A stretch of DNA of 64,000 bases. It comes from Actinomyces naeslundii. Lineage in GTDB: Bacteria; Actinomycetota; Actinomycetes; Actinomycetales; Actinomycetaceae. A program made the position numbers and the translations under genes. Every line of letters starts with the position of its first letter. Within the stretch, counting starts at the first letter, position 1. Location: NCBI RefSeq assembly GCF_001956585.1, contig NZ_MSRR01000009.1:62001-126000 (forward strand), in the 5' to 3' direction. The notes beneath the pieces were generated by a model. That model was not told the origin of the DNA. It saw nothing but the letters and a program-made list of their open reading frames with translations, and searched no databases. This document shows positions 1-8,391 of the stretch, piece after piece.

Positions 1-423
1 GTCTCCGTCGCCATCCCCGATCTGGCTCCCAGCCAGCAGATCGATGTGGTCAACAGGCTCCTGGACACGATCGCTGAGCAGACCAAGCCCCAGTTCCTGC
101 TCGCCGTACGCATCCAGGCCCTTGCGGACACGTCCTTGCCGACGTCGATCCGTCAGCCCCCGGTTCCACTCGCCGTCCTCATCGGCGCCGCCGGTATCCG
201 CCAGCTCGGCGTCGACGTCCGTGATGTCGCCAGGCAGCACGCCGGGCGCACCTACGGCAGCGGCAGACGACAGGGGCTCATCGTCCCGGTTGAGACCACC
301 CAGGCCGACTGGAGCGCGCTGTCCTCCCTCGTGGCGACTCTCGACGGCGACGCCGGGAACATCGCCCGGGTCCTGGAGGATCCTACTGACGGCTCAGGGG
401 CGGGGAGCACTCATGCCTCGTGA
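1..423 (+). CDS. C-terminal part of an unrecognised protein of the type VII secretion locus (5' end outside window)
   Basis: The frame is open from base 1 and stops at 421-423, so only the last 140 residues are visible. The visible part is mixed alpha/beta in composition, has no obvious membrane segment, and contains no motif I can assign to a family. It overlaps the next gene by 11 bases and leads into eccD and eccC, so it belongs to the same operon. An internal GTG at 46 could be read as a start, but codons 1-45 are open and read naturally as protein (VSVAIPDLAPSQQIDVVNRL), so I treat the gene as truncated by the window. A role in type VII secretion is inferred only from position. Confidence 0.6.
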   Translation, partial: VSVAIPDLAPSQQIDVVNRLLDTIAEQTKPQFLLAVRIQALADTSLPTSIRQPPVPLAVLIGAAGIRQLGVDVRDVARQHAGRTYGSGRRQGLIVPVETTQADWSALSSLVATLDGDAGNIARVLEDPTDGSGAGSTHAS

Positions 424-850
424 GGATGAGGCGGCGATTCTCGACTCCGCGCGGGTCCATCACTCACGTCTGACCCAGGCGCTTGAGCGGGGCTCCGGTA
501 CTGGACGCAGTCGCCCCGTGCCCGTGCGCATGGTCGCCTCCCTCGTGATCGCCGCCCTCGCCTGTGCGGGCTGTGTCGGCTACTCCTTCGTCTCCACCCA
601 CCTGGACTCAATCCGCCAGACCCGAACCTCCGTCCCCAACGCTCCCGTGCAACCCGCGCAATCCGCTGGCCCCGAACCGTCCCCCGCTCAGAACCAGCCA
701 CCCGCTCAGCCCGCCCCCGAGGCTCCGACGGAGCAGGCAGAGCAGGAGCCTCAGCCTCACGATGTCCCCGCCTCCCCTCCAGCAGGCGCAGAGCCCCCCC
801 CCGCAGCCCCGTCAGGTCAAGACACCGGATCAGCATCGAATCGAGAGTGA
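413..850 (+). CDS. Proline-rich single-pass membrane protein of the type VII secretion locus
   Basis: 145 residues starting at ATG 413 inside the end of the preceding gene. Residues 1-40 are charged and hydrophilic, about 41-63 form one hydrophobic segment (MVASLVIAALACAGCVGYSF), and the remaining 80 or so residues are a Pro/Ala/Gln/Glu-rich low-complexity tail. The tail would probably lie outside the membrane. No enzymatic motif is visible. The 11-base overlap upstream and 3-base gap to eccD downstream place it in the operon. I do not recognise a family. It could be an accessory or spacer protein of the secretion complex, but that is inference. Confidence 0.6.
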   Translation: MPREDEAAILDSARVHHSRLTQALERGSGTGRSRPVPVRMVASLVIAALACAGCVGYSFVSTHLDSIRQTRTSVPNAPVQPAQSAGPEPSPAQNQPPAQPAPEAPTEQAEQEPQPHDVPASPPAGAEPPPAAPSGQDTGSASNRE

Positions 851-853
851 CCG

Positions 854-2158
854 TTGATTCCCTACACCCGACTCACCGTGATCAGCGCCCAGGCACGCGC
901 TGAGGTCGTCATGCCCTCCGATGAGCCCGTGGGAGCTCAGCTGCCGGAGCTCTTGAGCCTACTGGGCACGGCGCAGGGCACCCAGCTCGCACCCATTCAG
1001 ATCGTCCGCTCCGGCGGCGACATCCTCGACCTGGAGCGAAGCCTCGTCCAGCAGGAGGTGCTTGACGGGGAGATCGTCCGGATCATGACCGACGATGAGG
1101 TCCCCCCGCCGACCGAGGTCTCCGACATCTCCGGCCTGCTCACAGACATGACGGACGCGCACCCGGGCCGGTGGAACGATCTCAGTCGGCTGCTCGGGGC
1201 GGGAGTTCTCCTGGCAGTGAGCGCCGTGGCGGCGGCCTGGGCGGCACCTCGGGGGCTCATCGCAACCGTCCCCTCATGGGGTCTTCTTCTGCCGGGACTG
1301 GGGACCATGCTCCTGGCCGCCTTCATCTCCCAGGGGCGTTCCATCAGCTCACGACAGATCGGCGCCCTGGCCACCTTCCTCGCCTTCGGACTACTCGTTC
1401 CTGCGATCTACACCCTGGCCACGGGTCCCGTGAGTGACCGTCTGCTGGCCGTCGCGGCCTCGCTCACCGCTGTCGCGCTGGCCGTCCTGGGCAGGGGCAA
1501 TGTGGGATGGGCGTTCGGAGCCATGGTCGGTATGGGGCTGTACGGCGTGTGGATCGCTTTCAACATGGTCGCCATCGCCCCCCTGGGTGACGGCCTCTCT
1601 GCTGTCACCGCACTGGTGTGCCTGGGCATCCTGCCGTGGCTCGCGCTACTCGTCTCCGGAACCTCGCGGCTCGACGACGCTGCTCTCGCCGGGGCCCTTC
1701 CCTCGCGGCGCCGTGTCCTCCAGGATCTGGCAACCGCTCACGAGACCCTCGCCGGCAGCTGCCTCGCCGCTGCAGCCGTGCTGTCCTGGAGCTCCACCAT
1801 TCTCGCCGCCAGCTCGAACGCCTGGGCTCGCGCGCTGTGCGCCGTCGTCGTCATCGCCGCGCTCCTGAGGTCACGAGCCTTTCCCCTGCGAAGCGAGGTC
1901 CTCTCCCTGTGGCTGGCCGCCATTCCCCCGACCCTGGTGCTCAGCGGAGCAATCACCCAGCCCGGGGCGCGCGCCGCCATCCTCCTTCTTTCCGGCCTGG
2001 CACTCGCCTCACTGTCGCTCTACCGGCCCGCACCCCAGACCAGGGTTCGTCTCCGGCGTCTTGGGGATCGGCTCGAGTCCTTGTGCCTGGCCGCAACACT
2101 GCCCCTGCTGTGCGGTATCAGCGGTCTGTTCACCCACCTTCTGGGGGTGTTCGCGTGA
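854..2158 (+). CDS. eccD: Type VII secretion integral membrane protein EccD
   Basis: 434 residues. The N-terminal 80 residues (TRLTVISAQARAEVVMPSDE onward) match the ubiquitin-like YukD fold of EccD proteins. From about residue 115 the protein is almost entirely hydrophobic, consistent with the eleven membrane helices of EccD, which lines the ESX membrane complex. TTG at 854 is the only upstream start because the previous in-frame codon is a stop (848-850); ATG at 911 would remove the first strand of the YukD domain. The TTG lies 3 bases after the previous gene. The stop overlaps the next gene's GTG (GTGA, 2155-2158), indicating translational coupling. The family call rests on the YukD plus multi-helix layout and the adjacent EccC. 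Confidence 0.85.
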   Translation: MIPYTRLTVISAQARAEVVMPSDEPVGAQLPELLSLLGTAQGTQLAPIQIVRSGGDILDLERSLVQQEVLDGEIVRIMTDDEVPPPTEVSDISGLLTDMTDAHPGRWNDLSRLLGAGVLLAVSAVAAAWAAPRGLIATVPSWGLLLPGLGTMLLAAFISQGRSISSRQIGALATFLAFGLLVPAIYTLATGPVSDRLLAVAASLTAVALAVLGRGNVGWAFGAMVGMGLYGVWIAFNMVAIAPLGDGLSAVTALVCLGILPWLALLVSGTSRLDDAALAGALPSRRRVLQDLATAHETLAGSCLAAAAVLSWSSTILAASSNAWARALCAVVVIAALLRSRAFPLRSEVLSLWLAAIPPTLVLSGAITQPGARAAILLLSGLALASLSLYRPAPQTRVRLRRLGDRLESLCLAATLPLLCGISGLFTHLLGVFA

Positions 2159-3048
2159 GTCGGGCTCCTGCACCAGGCGGCGCTGCGGTTCTGCCTGCAC
2201 TACGTGAGAGCGTGTCCGTGTCACGGATCCTTCTGGGCGGCGCGGTGCGTGAACGGCGCAGCGCCGGCGACCTGGACCGGGCACTGCGCCAACCACTGCC
2301 ACTGACCTGCCGGGCGGCCGTCATCCCGACGACCCGTCGCTGCGGTGCAACAACAACGGCCCTTCAGCTGGTGTCCATGATGACGCGGGCTCGACGCCTG
2401 CCCGCACTCATCATGTCGGCCTCCCCCAGTCCTGCGAGCGCGGCGGACCACCTCCCCGGTTCCGGAACGTGGCCTGCCGATGAGTCCTTCGAGACCCCTC
2501 GCAACAGCGCACAGGCACAGGAACTGATCGGCACCGCACCCGACGGACTCACCTCCTGCCTCCGGCTGCCGCAGGCAGCCTCCCCCAGGGAGCCTCATGA
2601 GTGGGCGGCCGCCCGACGACGTCTGGTCAGGTTCTTCGACATCGCCATGATGGAGACCGCGCCTCTCGCACCGGGACTCATGCTGGAGCTCGCACACCAT
2701 CATCACGCCATCATCCTCATGTCCCCAGCCAGGCGAGCGGAGATGGAACGTGACCGCGACACCGTAGCGGCTCTGCGACAGCGTCTCGCCTCACATGGCC
2801 AGGCCACCGGCAGCCGCGTCCCGCGCCTCATCCACGCCGTCGCCGCGACCTCATCGCGTCGCCCACTCATACCACCGCTGCAGCAGGGCGAGCGTCTCAT
2901 CCCCTACGACACGGTGCTCGCGGCCACCGGCCCCGGCCGCACCCGCGCCGCGGGCGTCCTCAACGCGAGGACGGCACGAGCCCTGGCAGGCATCGCCTCG
3001 GACGTCGTGAGCAGCGCGACGCCGACGCCGGACGGGAGGGCAGCATGA
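2155..3048 (+). CDS. ParA/MinD-like protein of the type VII locus with a degenerate P-loop
   Basis: 297 residues from GTG 2155, overlapping eccD and eccC by 4 bases each. Residues 52-72 read AAVIPTTRRCGATTTALQL, which lines up with the deviant Walker A of ParA/MinD proteins (KGGVGKTTT) but has Ala65 in place of the invariant Lys and Arg-Arg for Gly-Gly. The following strand LPALIMSAS sits where ParA proteins carry the switch aspartate and lacks it. ESX loci often encode a MinD-like ATPase (EspI-like), so this is plausibly a pseudo-ATPase descendant kept for structure. The fold is inferred from one motif and gene position. It cannot be a conventional ATPase if the alignment is right. Confidence 0.55.
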   Translation: MSRAPAPGGAAVLPALRESVSVSRILLGGAVRERRSAGDLDRALRQPLPLTCRAAVIPTTRRCGATTTALQLVSMMTRARRLPALIMSASPSPASAADHLPGSGTWPADESFETPRNSAQAQELIGTAPDGLTSCLRLPQAASPREPHEWAAARRRLVRFFDIAMMETAPLAPGLMLELAHHHHAIILMSPARRAEMERDRDTVAALRQRLASHGQATGSRVPRLIHAVAATSSRRPLIPPLQQGERLIPYDTVLAATGPGRTRAAGVLNARTARALAGIASDVVSSATPTPDGRAA

Positions 3049-6000
3049 TTCAGCTCGTCCACCGGGCCGGCCGCGTCGTCCACGCGGCTCAGCCTCCGGA
3101 GCCGATACTCATCCCACCGCCACCGCAGCTGGCGGACACCGGGTCCCAGTCCTTCCCCTTCCAGATGCTTCTGCCTCTGGTGGGAGCCGGCTCCTCCATG
3201 CTCATGATGACCCTGCTGCGGGCCAACCCGATCTTTGCGCTCCTCGGGGCCGTCGTCATGGTCATCACCGCAGTCGGGATGCTCGTCTCCCTCGTCTCGC
3301 GCAGAGCCGGGCAGTCCCGGCAGCGCCGGGATCGCCGAGAGCGTTACCTCGATCGCCTCGCCACGACCCACGAGGACGCCACGGCGCTCCAACGGCAGAT
3401 TCGTGATCAGGCCTACCGCACTCACCCCGCCCCCAACGCGCTCCCGCAGTGGGCCATTTCTCCGGTGAGACGGTGGGAACGGCGGCGTTCTCACGCCGAT
3501 TTCCTCCTTCTGCGAATCGGTACCGCCGACCTGGTCATGCCCAGTGCGGCCCTCCCCACCGTGGGCATGCCGGCCGAGGTCGATCCCCTCCTCATGGCCG
3601 AGATGCGTTCCCTGGTGCGGGCCCACGAGGTTCAGCCGGATCTTCCCACCACGATCAACCTCGACTGCGCCGGCGAGGTCTCGATCGTGGGTCCTCCTGA
3701 GGCAACCCGGCACGTGGCCCGGGTTCTCCTGTCCCAGGCCGCTGTCCACCATGCGCCAGAGGATCTCCATCTGGCGCTGGTCTACCCGGACCAGAACGCC
3801 CAGGAGTGGGACTGCCTGGCGCGGCTTCCGCACCTGCGCATGAACGGCGTGTTCGACGGGCCGATCTCGCGTCGCCGCGTGGCACCCACACAGCCGGCAC
3901 TGGAACAACTGCTGCGTGAGGAGATCCATGAGGCGAGCAGGCAGGCGGCCCGTCTCAACCGCACCGGGGGCCGCAAGGCCCGACCCACCGGGCCGAGGCT
4001 CCTCGCCGTCGTCGAGCAGGAGGTGCCCGCATCACCGTTGACCGTTCCCGACAACGCCTTGGATCCTGCGGCAATCGGCGCAACAGTCCTCTATCTCGTC
4101 ACGGATCGTCTCCACGAGCCCAGTGACCCGTCCCTGCGCCTGACGATCCAGCAGGATGGAACCGTTCTCATCGAGGACCTGCGCCCCGTCTCCGCCGAAC
4201 CGGGCCAGCCCGAGCAGACTCCACCTCCGGTGGCCTGCCGCCCCGACGACCTCGGTCCTGCCCTGGCCGAGGGCATCAGCCGGGCACTGGCGCCGTACTC
4301 CTTGGGGGCCGCCGCAGAGCGCCAGGACCAGGACGAGACAACCACCACCCTTGCCGAACTTCTGGGCGTGGACGACCCCCGGGCGATCGATCCTCGCACC
4401 GCCTGGTCCCCACGCTCTCCGCGTGACTTCCTGCGAGTTCCCATCGGCAGTGACGACGCCGGCTCCACCATCCTGCTCGACCTCAAGGAGTCCGCACAGC
4501 TCGGCGTCGGCCCCCACGGCCTGTGTGTCGGTGCCACCGGCTCGGGCAAGTCGGAGCTGCTTCGCACCCTGGTGGCGGCACTGGCCAGCACGCACGGCCC
4601 TGAAGACCTGTCAATGATTCTCATTGACTACAAGGGAGGCGCGGCCTTCGCCCCCTTCGCGCCGCTGCCGCACGTCGTCGGCCTCATGGACAACCTCGCT
4701 GATGACGCCGGGCTCGTCGAACGCGCTCGGGCGTCTCTGGCCGGAGAGGTGACCCGCCGCCAGAAGCAGCTGCGCGACGCCGGGTCCTCCCCCGACATCG
4801 CCCACTACCGGCGTCTTCGGGCGGAGCACCCGGAGATGGCTCCTATGCCCCACCTGTTCGTCATCATCGACGAGTTCGGCGAGCTCCTGACCGCCAGTCC
4901 GGACCTGGTCGACCTCCTGCTGACGATCGGACGAATCGGACGCTCCATCGGCGTCCACCTGCTGCTGTCGAGCCAGCGGATCGAGGCCGGAAAGCTCCGC
5001 GGGCTGGACACCTACCTGTCCTACCGCATCTGCTTGCGCACCTTCACCGAGGCGGAGTCCTCCACCGTCATCGGCGTGAGCGACGCCTTCCACCTGCCCG
5101 CGGTGCCCGGCTACGGATATCTCAAGGTGGACACAAGCATCTTCACCCGGTTCCGATCCGGATTCGTCTCAGGCCCCATCGACACCATTGACGAGCAACC
5201 CGCTCCCGATGAGATCGAGGAGCGCGTGCCACTGCTGCTTCCCACCTACAACGGACTGGAGGAGGAGTCCTCCGTCACCATCGAGGACGACGTTCCCGAA
5301 GGGCACACCACACGCACCACCGTGGTCGACACGGTCGTCTCGCAGCTCGCTCAGGCCGCCCCGGTCAGCAGCCCGGTATGGCTCGATCCACTGCCCTCGC
5401 GCCTCACCCTGTCACGTCTTCACAGCACGTCGCTGCGCCGAGGCCGGAGCGCCGTTCCGGTTCCACCGGTGCCCAGCGTGTCCGTTCCGATCGGGATCGT
5501 GGACGATCCCGCCCAACAGCGGCAGGACCCCTGGCTACTCGATCTGACCCTGGGAGGCGGGCACGTCTCCATCACCGGGGCTCCGCAAAGCGGACGCACG
5601 AGCTTCCTGTGGACGCTGGCGACCTCGGCCGCCCTGTGCCTGCCGCCGTCACGTCTGGCCTTCTACGGTATCGACGCCACCGGGGGCGGACTGTCACGTC
5701 TGAGCGGTCTGCCTAACGTTGGAGGGATCGCCACACGCGGCGACCGGGAACGGATGCGACGCGTCGTCGAGGAGATCGTGACGATGCTCGACACCCGGGA
5801 GCAGGTCTTCTCGCGCCACCGGATCGACTCCCTCGACGTTCTGCGCAGCCGGCATGCAGCGGGTCAGATTCCCGAGCTCGCCAGTGCCGACGTCGTTCTC
5901 CTGGTTGACGGCCTGGGACTTCTCCGCAGCGACTTCGAGGAGCTCGAGGACTCTCTCGATGACATCCTGCGTCGCGGGAGCGGCCTTGGCGTCCACGCAG

Positions 6001-7028
6001 TGATGACGCTGTCTCGTAGCAACGAGCTGCGCATGGCGCAGCAGCCACTGGTCGGAACCCGTCTGGAGCTGCGCCTGAACGACCCTGCCGACTCGCTCAT
6101 CGCCCGCAAGCTCTCCAAGACGCTACGGGCCGACGTTCCCGGCCGCGTCCTGACGCCGGATCAGCTCTTCGCCCATACCGCGCTCCCCATCGCCGACGAC
6201 ACGGACACCTCTCACGGCGTCGGCACAGCTCTCGAGGAGCTGGCTGAGCGGATCGCAAACGGATGGTCCGGCGAGCGTCCGGCGCCGGTCCGTATGCTCC
6301 CGGAGGCCATCGACCCGGCCGACCTGCCCGACGGCGAGGAGGAGCCCGATCTCCTGCCGCTGGGACTCTTCCAGGACACGATGACCCCCATCAACCTCGA
6401 CCTGGTGGGGCGGGATCCCCACCTTCTGGTGCTCGGCGACCCCGGATGCGGAAAGAGCACCGTGCTGCGCGGTGTCATCGAGTCCCTGGTCGAGCGGCAC
6501 ACGCCCGATGAGCTCGTGATCGCCGTCTACGACATGCGCCGCACGACCGCCGATGCCTGCCCTGAGTCCTATCTGGGCGGCCATGCCACCTCAGCAGCCC
6601 TGGCGGAGGGGCTGTCGGCATCCATCGCTCAAGAGCTTGAGCGACGCAGTGCGGCGATGTCAGCGGGTCAGGAACCCGATGGGCCGCGGATCGTTCTGGT
6701 GGTCGATGACTACGACATTCTCGCCGCGGGCAACAGCAATCCCCTCGCTCCGGTCATTCCCTACCTGTCCTCGGCCAGGGACCTGCGCCTCAACGTTGCC
6801 CTGACCCGCCCGGTGGCCGGATCATCCCAAGCCATGTATGACCAGCTCCTCCAGGCTCTGCGCAACACTGGCGCCACCGGTCTGCTCATGGACGGGGAGC
6901 GCAGCGAGGGCATTGTGCTTGCCGGAATGCGCGCGGAGCACCTTCGCCCCGGTCGGGGCTGGTGGATCAGGCGTGGCGGTCGCCCACGCCTGGCTCAGGT
7001 TGCCGACTACGGGCAGTCCCCGTCCTGA
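3045..7028 (+). CDS. eccC: Type VII secretion ATPase EccC (FtsK/SpoIIIE family)
   Basis: 1327 residues, a full-length unsplit EccC. Hydrophobic segments around residues 40-85 anchor it in the membrane. Three ATPase domains follow. Domain 1 has Walker A GATGSGKSE at about 496-504, then LIDYKGG and Walker B FVIIDEFGE. Domain 2 carries a weakened P-loop GAPQSGRTS at about 845, with Arg for Lys. Domain 3 has GDPGCGKST at about 1131 and Walker B LVVDDYD. A catalytically competent first domain with degenerate later ones is usual for EccC, where the last domain binds substrate signals. It is the motor of the secretion complex and energises export of WXG100-type substrates, none of which are visible here. 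Start ATG 3045 overlaps the previous stop. Confidence 0.93.
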   Translation: MIQLVHRAGRVVHAAQPPEPILIPPPPQLADTGSQSFPFQMLLPLVGAGSSMLMMTLLRANPIFALLGAVVMVITAVGMLVSLVSRRAGQSRQRRDRRERYLDRLATTHEDATALQRQIRDQAYRTHPAPNALPQWAISPVRRWERRRSHADFLLLRIGTADLVMPSAALPTVGMPAEVDPLLMAEMRSLVRAHEVQPDLPTTINLDCAGEVSIVGPPEATRHVARVLLSQAAVHHAPEDLHLALVYPDQNAQEWDCLARLPHLRMNGVFDGPISRRRVAPTQPALEQLLREEIHEASRQAARLNRTGGRKARPTGPRLLAVVEQEVPASPLTVPDNALDPAAIGATVLYLVTDRLHEPSDPSLRLTIQQDGTVLIEDLRPVSAEPGQPEQTPPPVACRPDDLGPALAEGISRALAPYSLGAAAERQDQDETTTTLAELLGVDDPRAIDPRTAWSPRSPRDFLRVPIGSDDAGSTILLDLKESAQLGVGPHGLCVGATGSGKSELLRTLVAALASTHGPEDLSMILIDYKGGAAFAPFAPLPHVVGLMDNLADDAGLVERARASLAGEVTRRQKQLRDAGSSPDIAHYRRLRAEHPEMAPMPHLFVIIDEFGELLTASPDLVDLLLTIGRIGRSIGVHLLLSSQRIEAGKLRGLDTYLSYRICLRTFTEAESSTVIGVSDAFHLPAVPGYGYLKVDTSIFTRFRSGFVSGPIDTIDEQPAPDEIEERVPLLLPTYNGLEEESSVTIEDDVPEGHTTRTTVVDTVVSQLAQAAPVSSPVWLDPLPSRLTLSRLHSTSLRRGRSAVPVPPVPSVSVPIGIVDDPAQQRQDPWLLDLTLGGGHVSITGAPQSGRTSFLWTLATSAALCLPPSRLAFYGIDATGGGLSRLSGLPNVGGIATRGDRERMRRVVEEIVTMLDTREQVFSRHRIDSLDVLRSRHAAGQIPELASADVVLLVDGLGLLRSDFEELEDSLDDILRRGSGLGVHAVMTLSRSNELRMAQQPLVGTRLELRLNDPADSLIARKLSKTLRADVPGRVLTPDQLFAHTALPIADDTDTSHGVGTALEELAERIANGWSGERPAPVRMLPEAIDPADLPDGEEEPDLLPLGLFQDTMTPINLDLVGRDPHLLVLGDPGCGKSTVLRGVIESLVERHTPDELVIAVYDMRRTTADACPESYLGGHATSAALAEGLSASIAQELERRSAAMSAGQEPDGPRIVLVVDDYDILAAGNSNPLAPVIPYLSSARDLRLNVALTRPVAGSSQAMYDQLLQALRNTGATGLLMDGERSEGIVLAGMRAEHLRPGRGWWIRRGGRPRLAQVADYGQSPS

Positions 7029-7070
7029 GAAATTCACCTTCACGTCACTCAAACGCTTTAAGGAGTATGA

Positions 7071-7565
7071 ATGCCACGAATAGTCACCATTGTAGGAGCC
7101 AGTGCGCCGACGGTAGAAACATTCGTCGCCACCACTATCGTCCGCGAGCCCCGGTTCTACGTCCGCCAGCTTTCCACGGGAGCGGGTTTCGGCCTGATCC
7201 CCAAAGATCGCCCACACCGCGCCGCCATCGAGATCCTCAACCCCACCACGGTCGCGGATCCTCGAGAGATCGTCCGTCTCCTGGGAGTCACCATCCCCAG
7301 GCACTGGCAGCCCGCAATCGTCACTCGCTGCTCCGTGCCGTTCGGAGAGATCTACGACCAGTACATCGATATCGCCGTCGATACCGCTGCGATGTCTGAC
7401 GGAATTGCCGTTATGAACGGTCAGCGCCTTCCGCTCCCGGATCCCTGGCACTGGCGACGCAATGAGGAAGGGAAGTGGACGCCGGACAGCGCTTTCGTCG
7501 ATGCCTGCGTTGCCCGTTACAAGGCCACTCACCAGGATGCCGGTGCCTCACAGAGCGGGGCGTGA
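7071..7565 (+). CDS. Unrecognised 164-residue protein at the end of the type VII operon
   Basis: Starts at ATG 7071 after a good ribosome binding site (AAGGAG, 7060-7065), 42 bases behind eccC. It begins MPRIVTIVGASAPTVETF, a beta-strand-like start that superficially resembles a nucleotide-binding protein but has no P-loop. There is no signal peptide or membrane helix. The C-terminal part is rich in Trp and Pro (LPDPWHWRRNEEGKW) and ends in a short polar tail. I do not recognise the family. Its own ribosome site, the operon position and a strong terminator just downstream suggest it is the last gene of the operon, possibly a cytosolic chaperone or substrate of the secretion system; that role is speculation. 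Confidence 0.6.
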   Translation: MPRIVTIVGASAPTVETFVATTIVREPRFYVRQLSTGAGFGLIPKDRPHRAAIEILNPTTVADPREIVRLLGVTIPRHWQPAIVTRCSVPFGEIYDQYIDIAVDTAAMSDGIAVMNGQRLPLPDPWHWRRNEEGKWTPDSAFVDACVARYKATHQDAGASQSGA

Positions 7566-7592
7566 CAGGTCACCTAAACGCTCAGCACGGAA

Positions 7593-7639
7593 AAGGCAGG
7601 GGTCTGGGAGCCACAGGTTGGCTCCCAGACCCCCGCCTT
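7593..7639. terminator. Strong bidirectional terminator hairpin
   Basis: Two 20-base arms (7593-7612 and 7620-7639) around a 7-base loop are complementary along their length apart from a one-base bulge or mismatch near the base. An A-rich start on one side and TT on the other give short tracts in both directions. It lies between two convergent genes, the end of the type VII operon and the gene at 7705-8148. Confidence 0.85.
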
Positions 7640-7704
7640 CATCAAGGCGATCGCCCACCACGACGATGGTCATCGCAGGGCGCGCTCGCTCACGCAGGCA
7701 GGGC

Positions 7705-8148
7705 TCAGACCCCGATCTTCATCCAGTCGGGGATCGCCTCGGGGTCTCGGGGGAAGACCTCCAGCTCCTTGGCGCAGTCCTCCGCCGTGTACGGCGGGTC
7801 GAGGACCGGCTCGCGGTCGTAGTCGAAGTCGGAGACGAGCTTGTAGCCCTCGCTGCTCTTCATGGACAACGCCGCCCATGTCCAGGTCCCACCACGTGGG
7901 TGAGCCATGAACGCCCGCAGGCGGACGGCCTCACGGACCAGCTCGACAGGCATCTCATTCTCGGCCCACTGAGCCCGGCGCAGAACACCACGAGGCCTGA
8001 GCACACGGCTCGCGACGGCAGCGCGCGTCCCCACACCCTCGACCTCCACCACGATCTCTTGGGCGTCCACGGACTGCATCCAGTTGCCCCAGTCAGTGGA
8101 CATGGTCTGGAGCAGCTCCATCGATTCTTCCATCGGGCCATCCATCAT
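7705..8148 (-). CDS. Possible immunity protein (C-terminal layout like polymorphic-toxin immunity proteins)
   Basis: 147 residues from ATG 8148, preceded on the coding strand by GAGAGGAGTG. It is soluble and acidic, with no signal peptide. The middle reads GGTWTWAALSM followed by GYKLVSDFDYDREPV, and the C-terminus has AKELEVFPRDPEAIPDWM. I associate this layout (aromatic strand, acidic FDYD..P turn, then FPRxxxxIPxWM) with small immunity proteins of the YezG/DUF600-like kind that protect against secreted toxins, but the match is by memory and tentative. Its position directly beyond the type VII operon fits, because such immunity genes often travel with type VII substrates. No cognate toxin lies beside it. 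Confidence 0.5.
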   Translation of the reverse strand: MMDGPMEESMELLQTMSTDWGNWMQSVDAQEIVVEVEGVGTRAAVASRVLRPRGVLRRAQWAENEMPVELVREAVRLRAFMAHPRGGTWTWAALSMKSSEGYKLVSDFDYDREPVLDPPYTAEDCAKELEVFPRDPEAIPDWMKIGV

Positions 8149-8391
8149 GTTTGACACTCCTCTCTGCCCGGGCGACTCCGGACCACGCGGTCTGATTCCG
8201 TCCGAATTCTGCCTGAACACCGAACCGGGCGCCCGGCCGACGACGACCGATGCGTCACAATCAGCCACCGGCAGACACCGGACGTGGTTTCCCACATGAT
8301 CGTCGGGCAGAATGGCACTGGTACAACCATGATTCGTTGACGGTTCAGCCACCTCGTTGTCCGCTCGCACCCGCACCACAAGGAGCACCGC

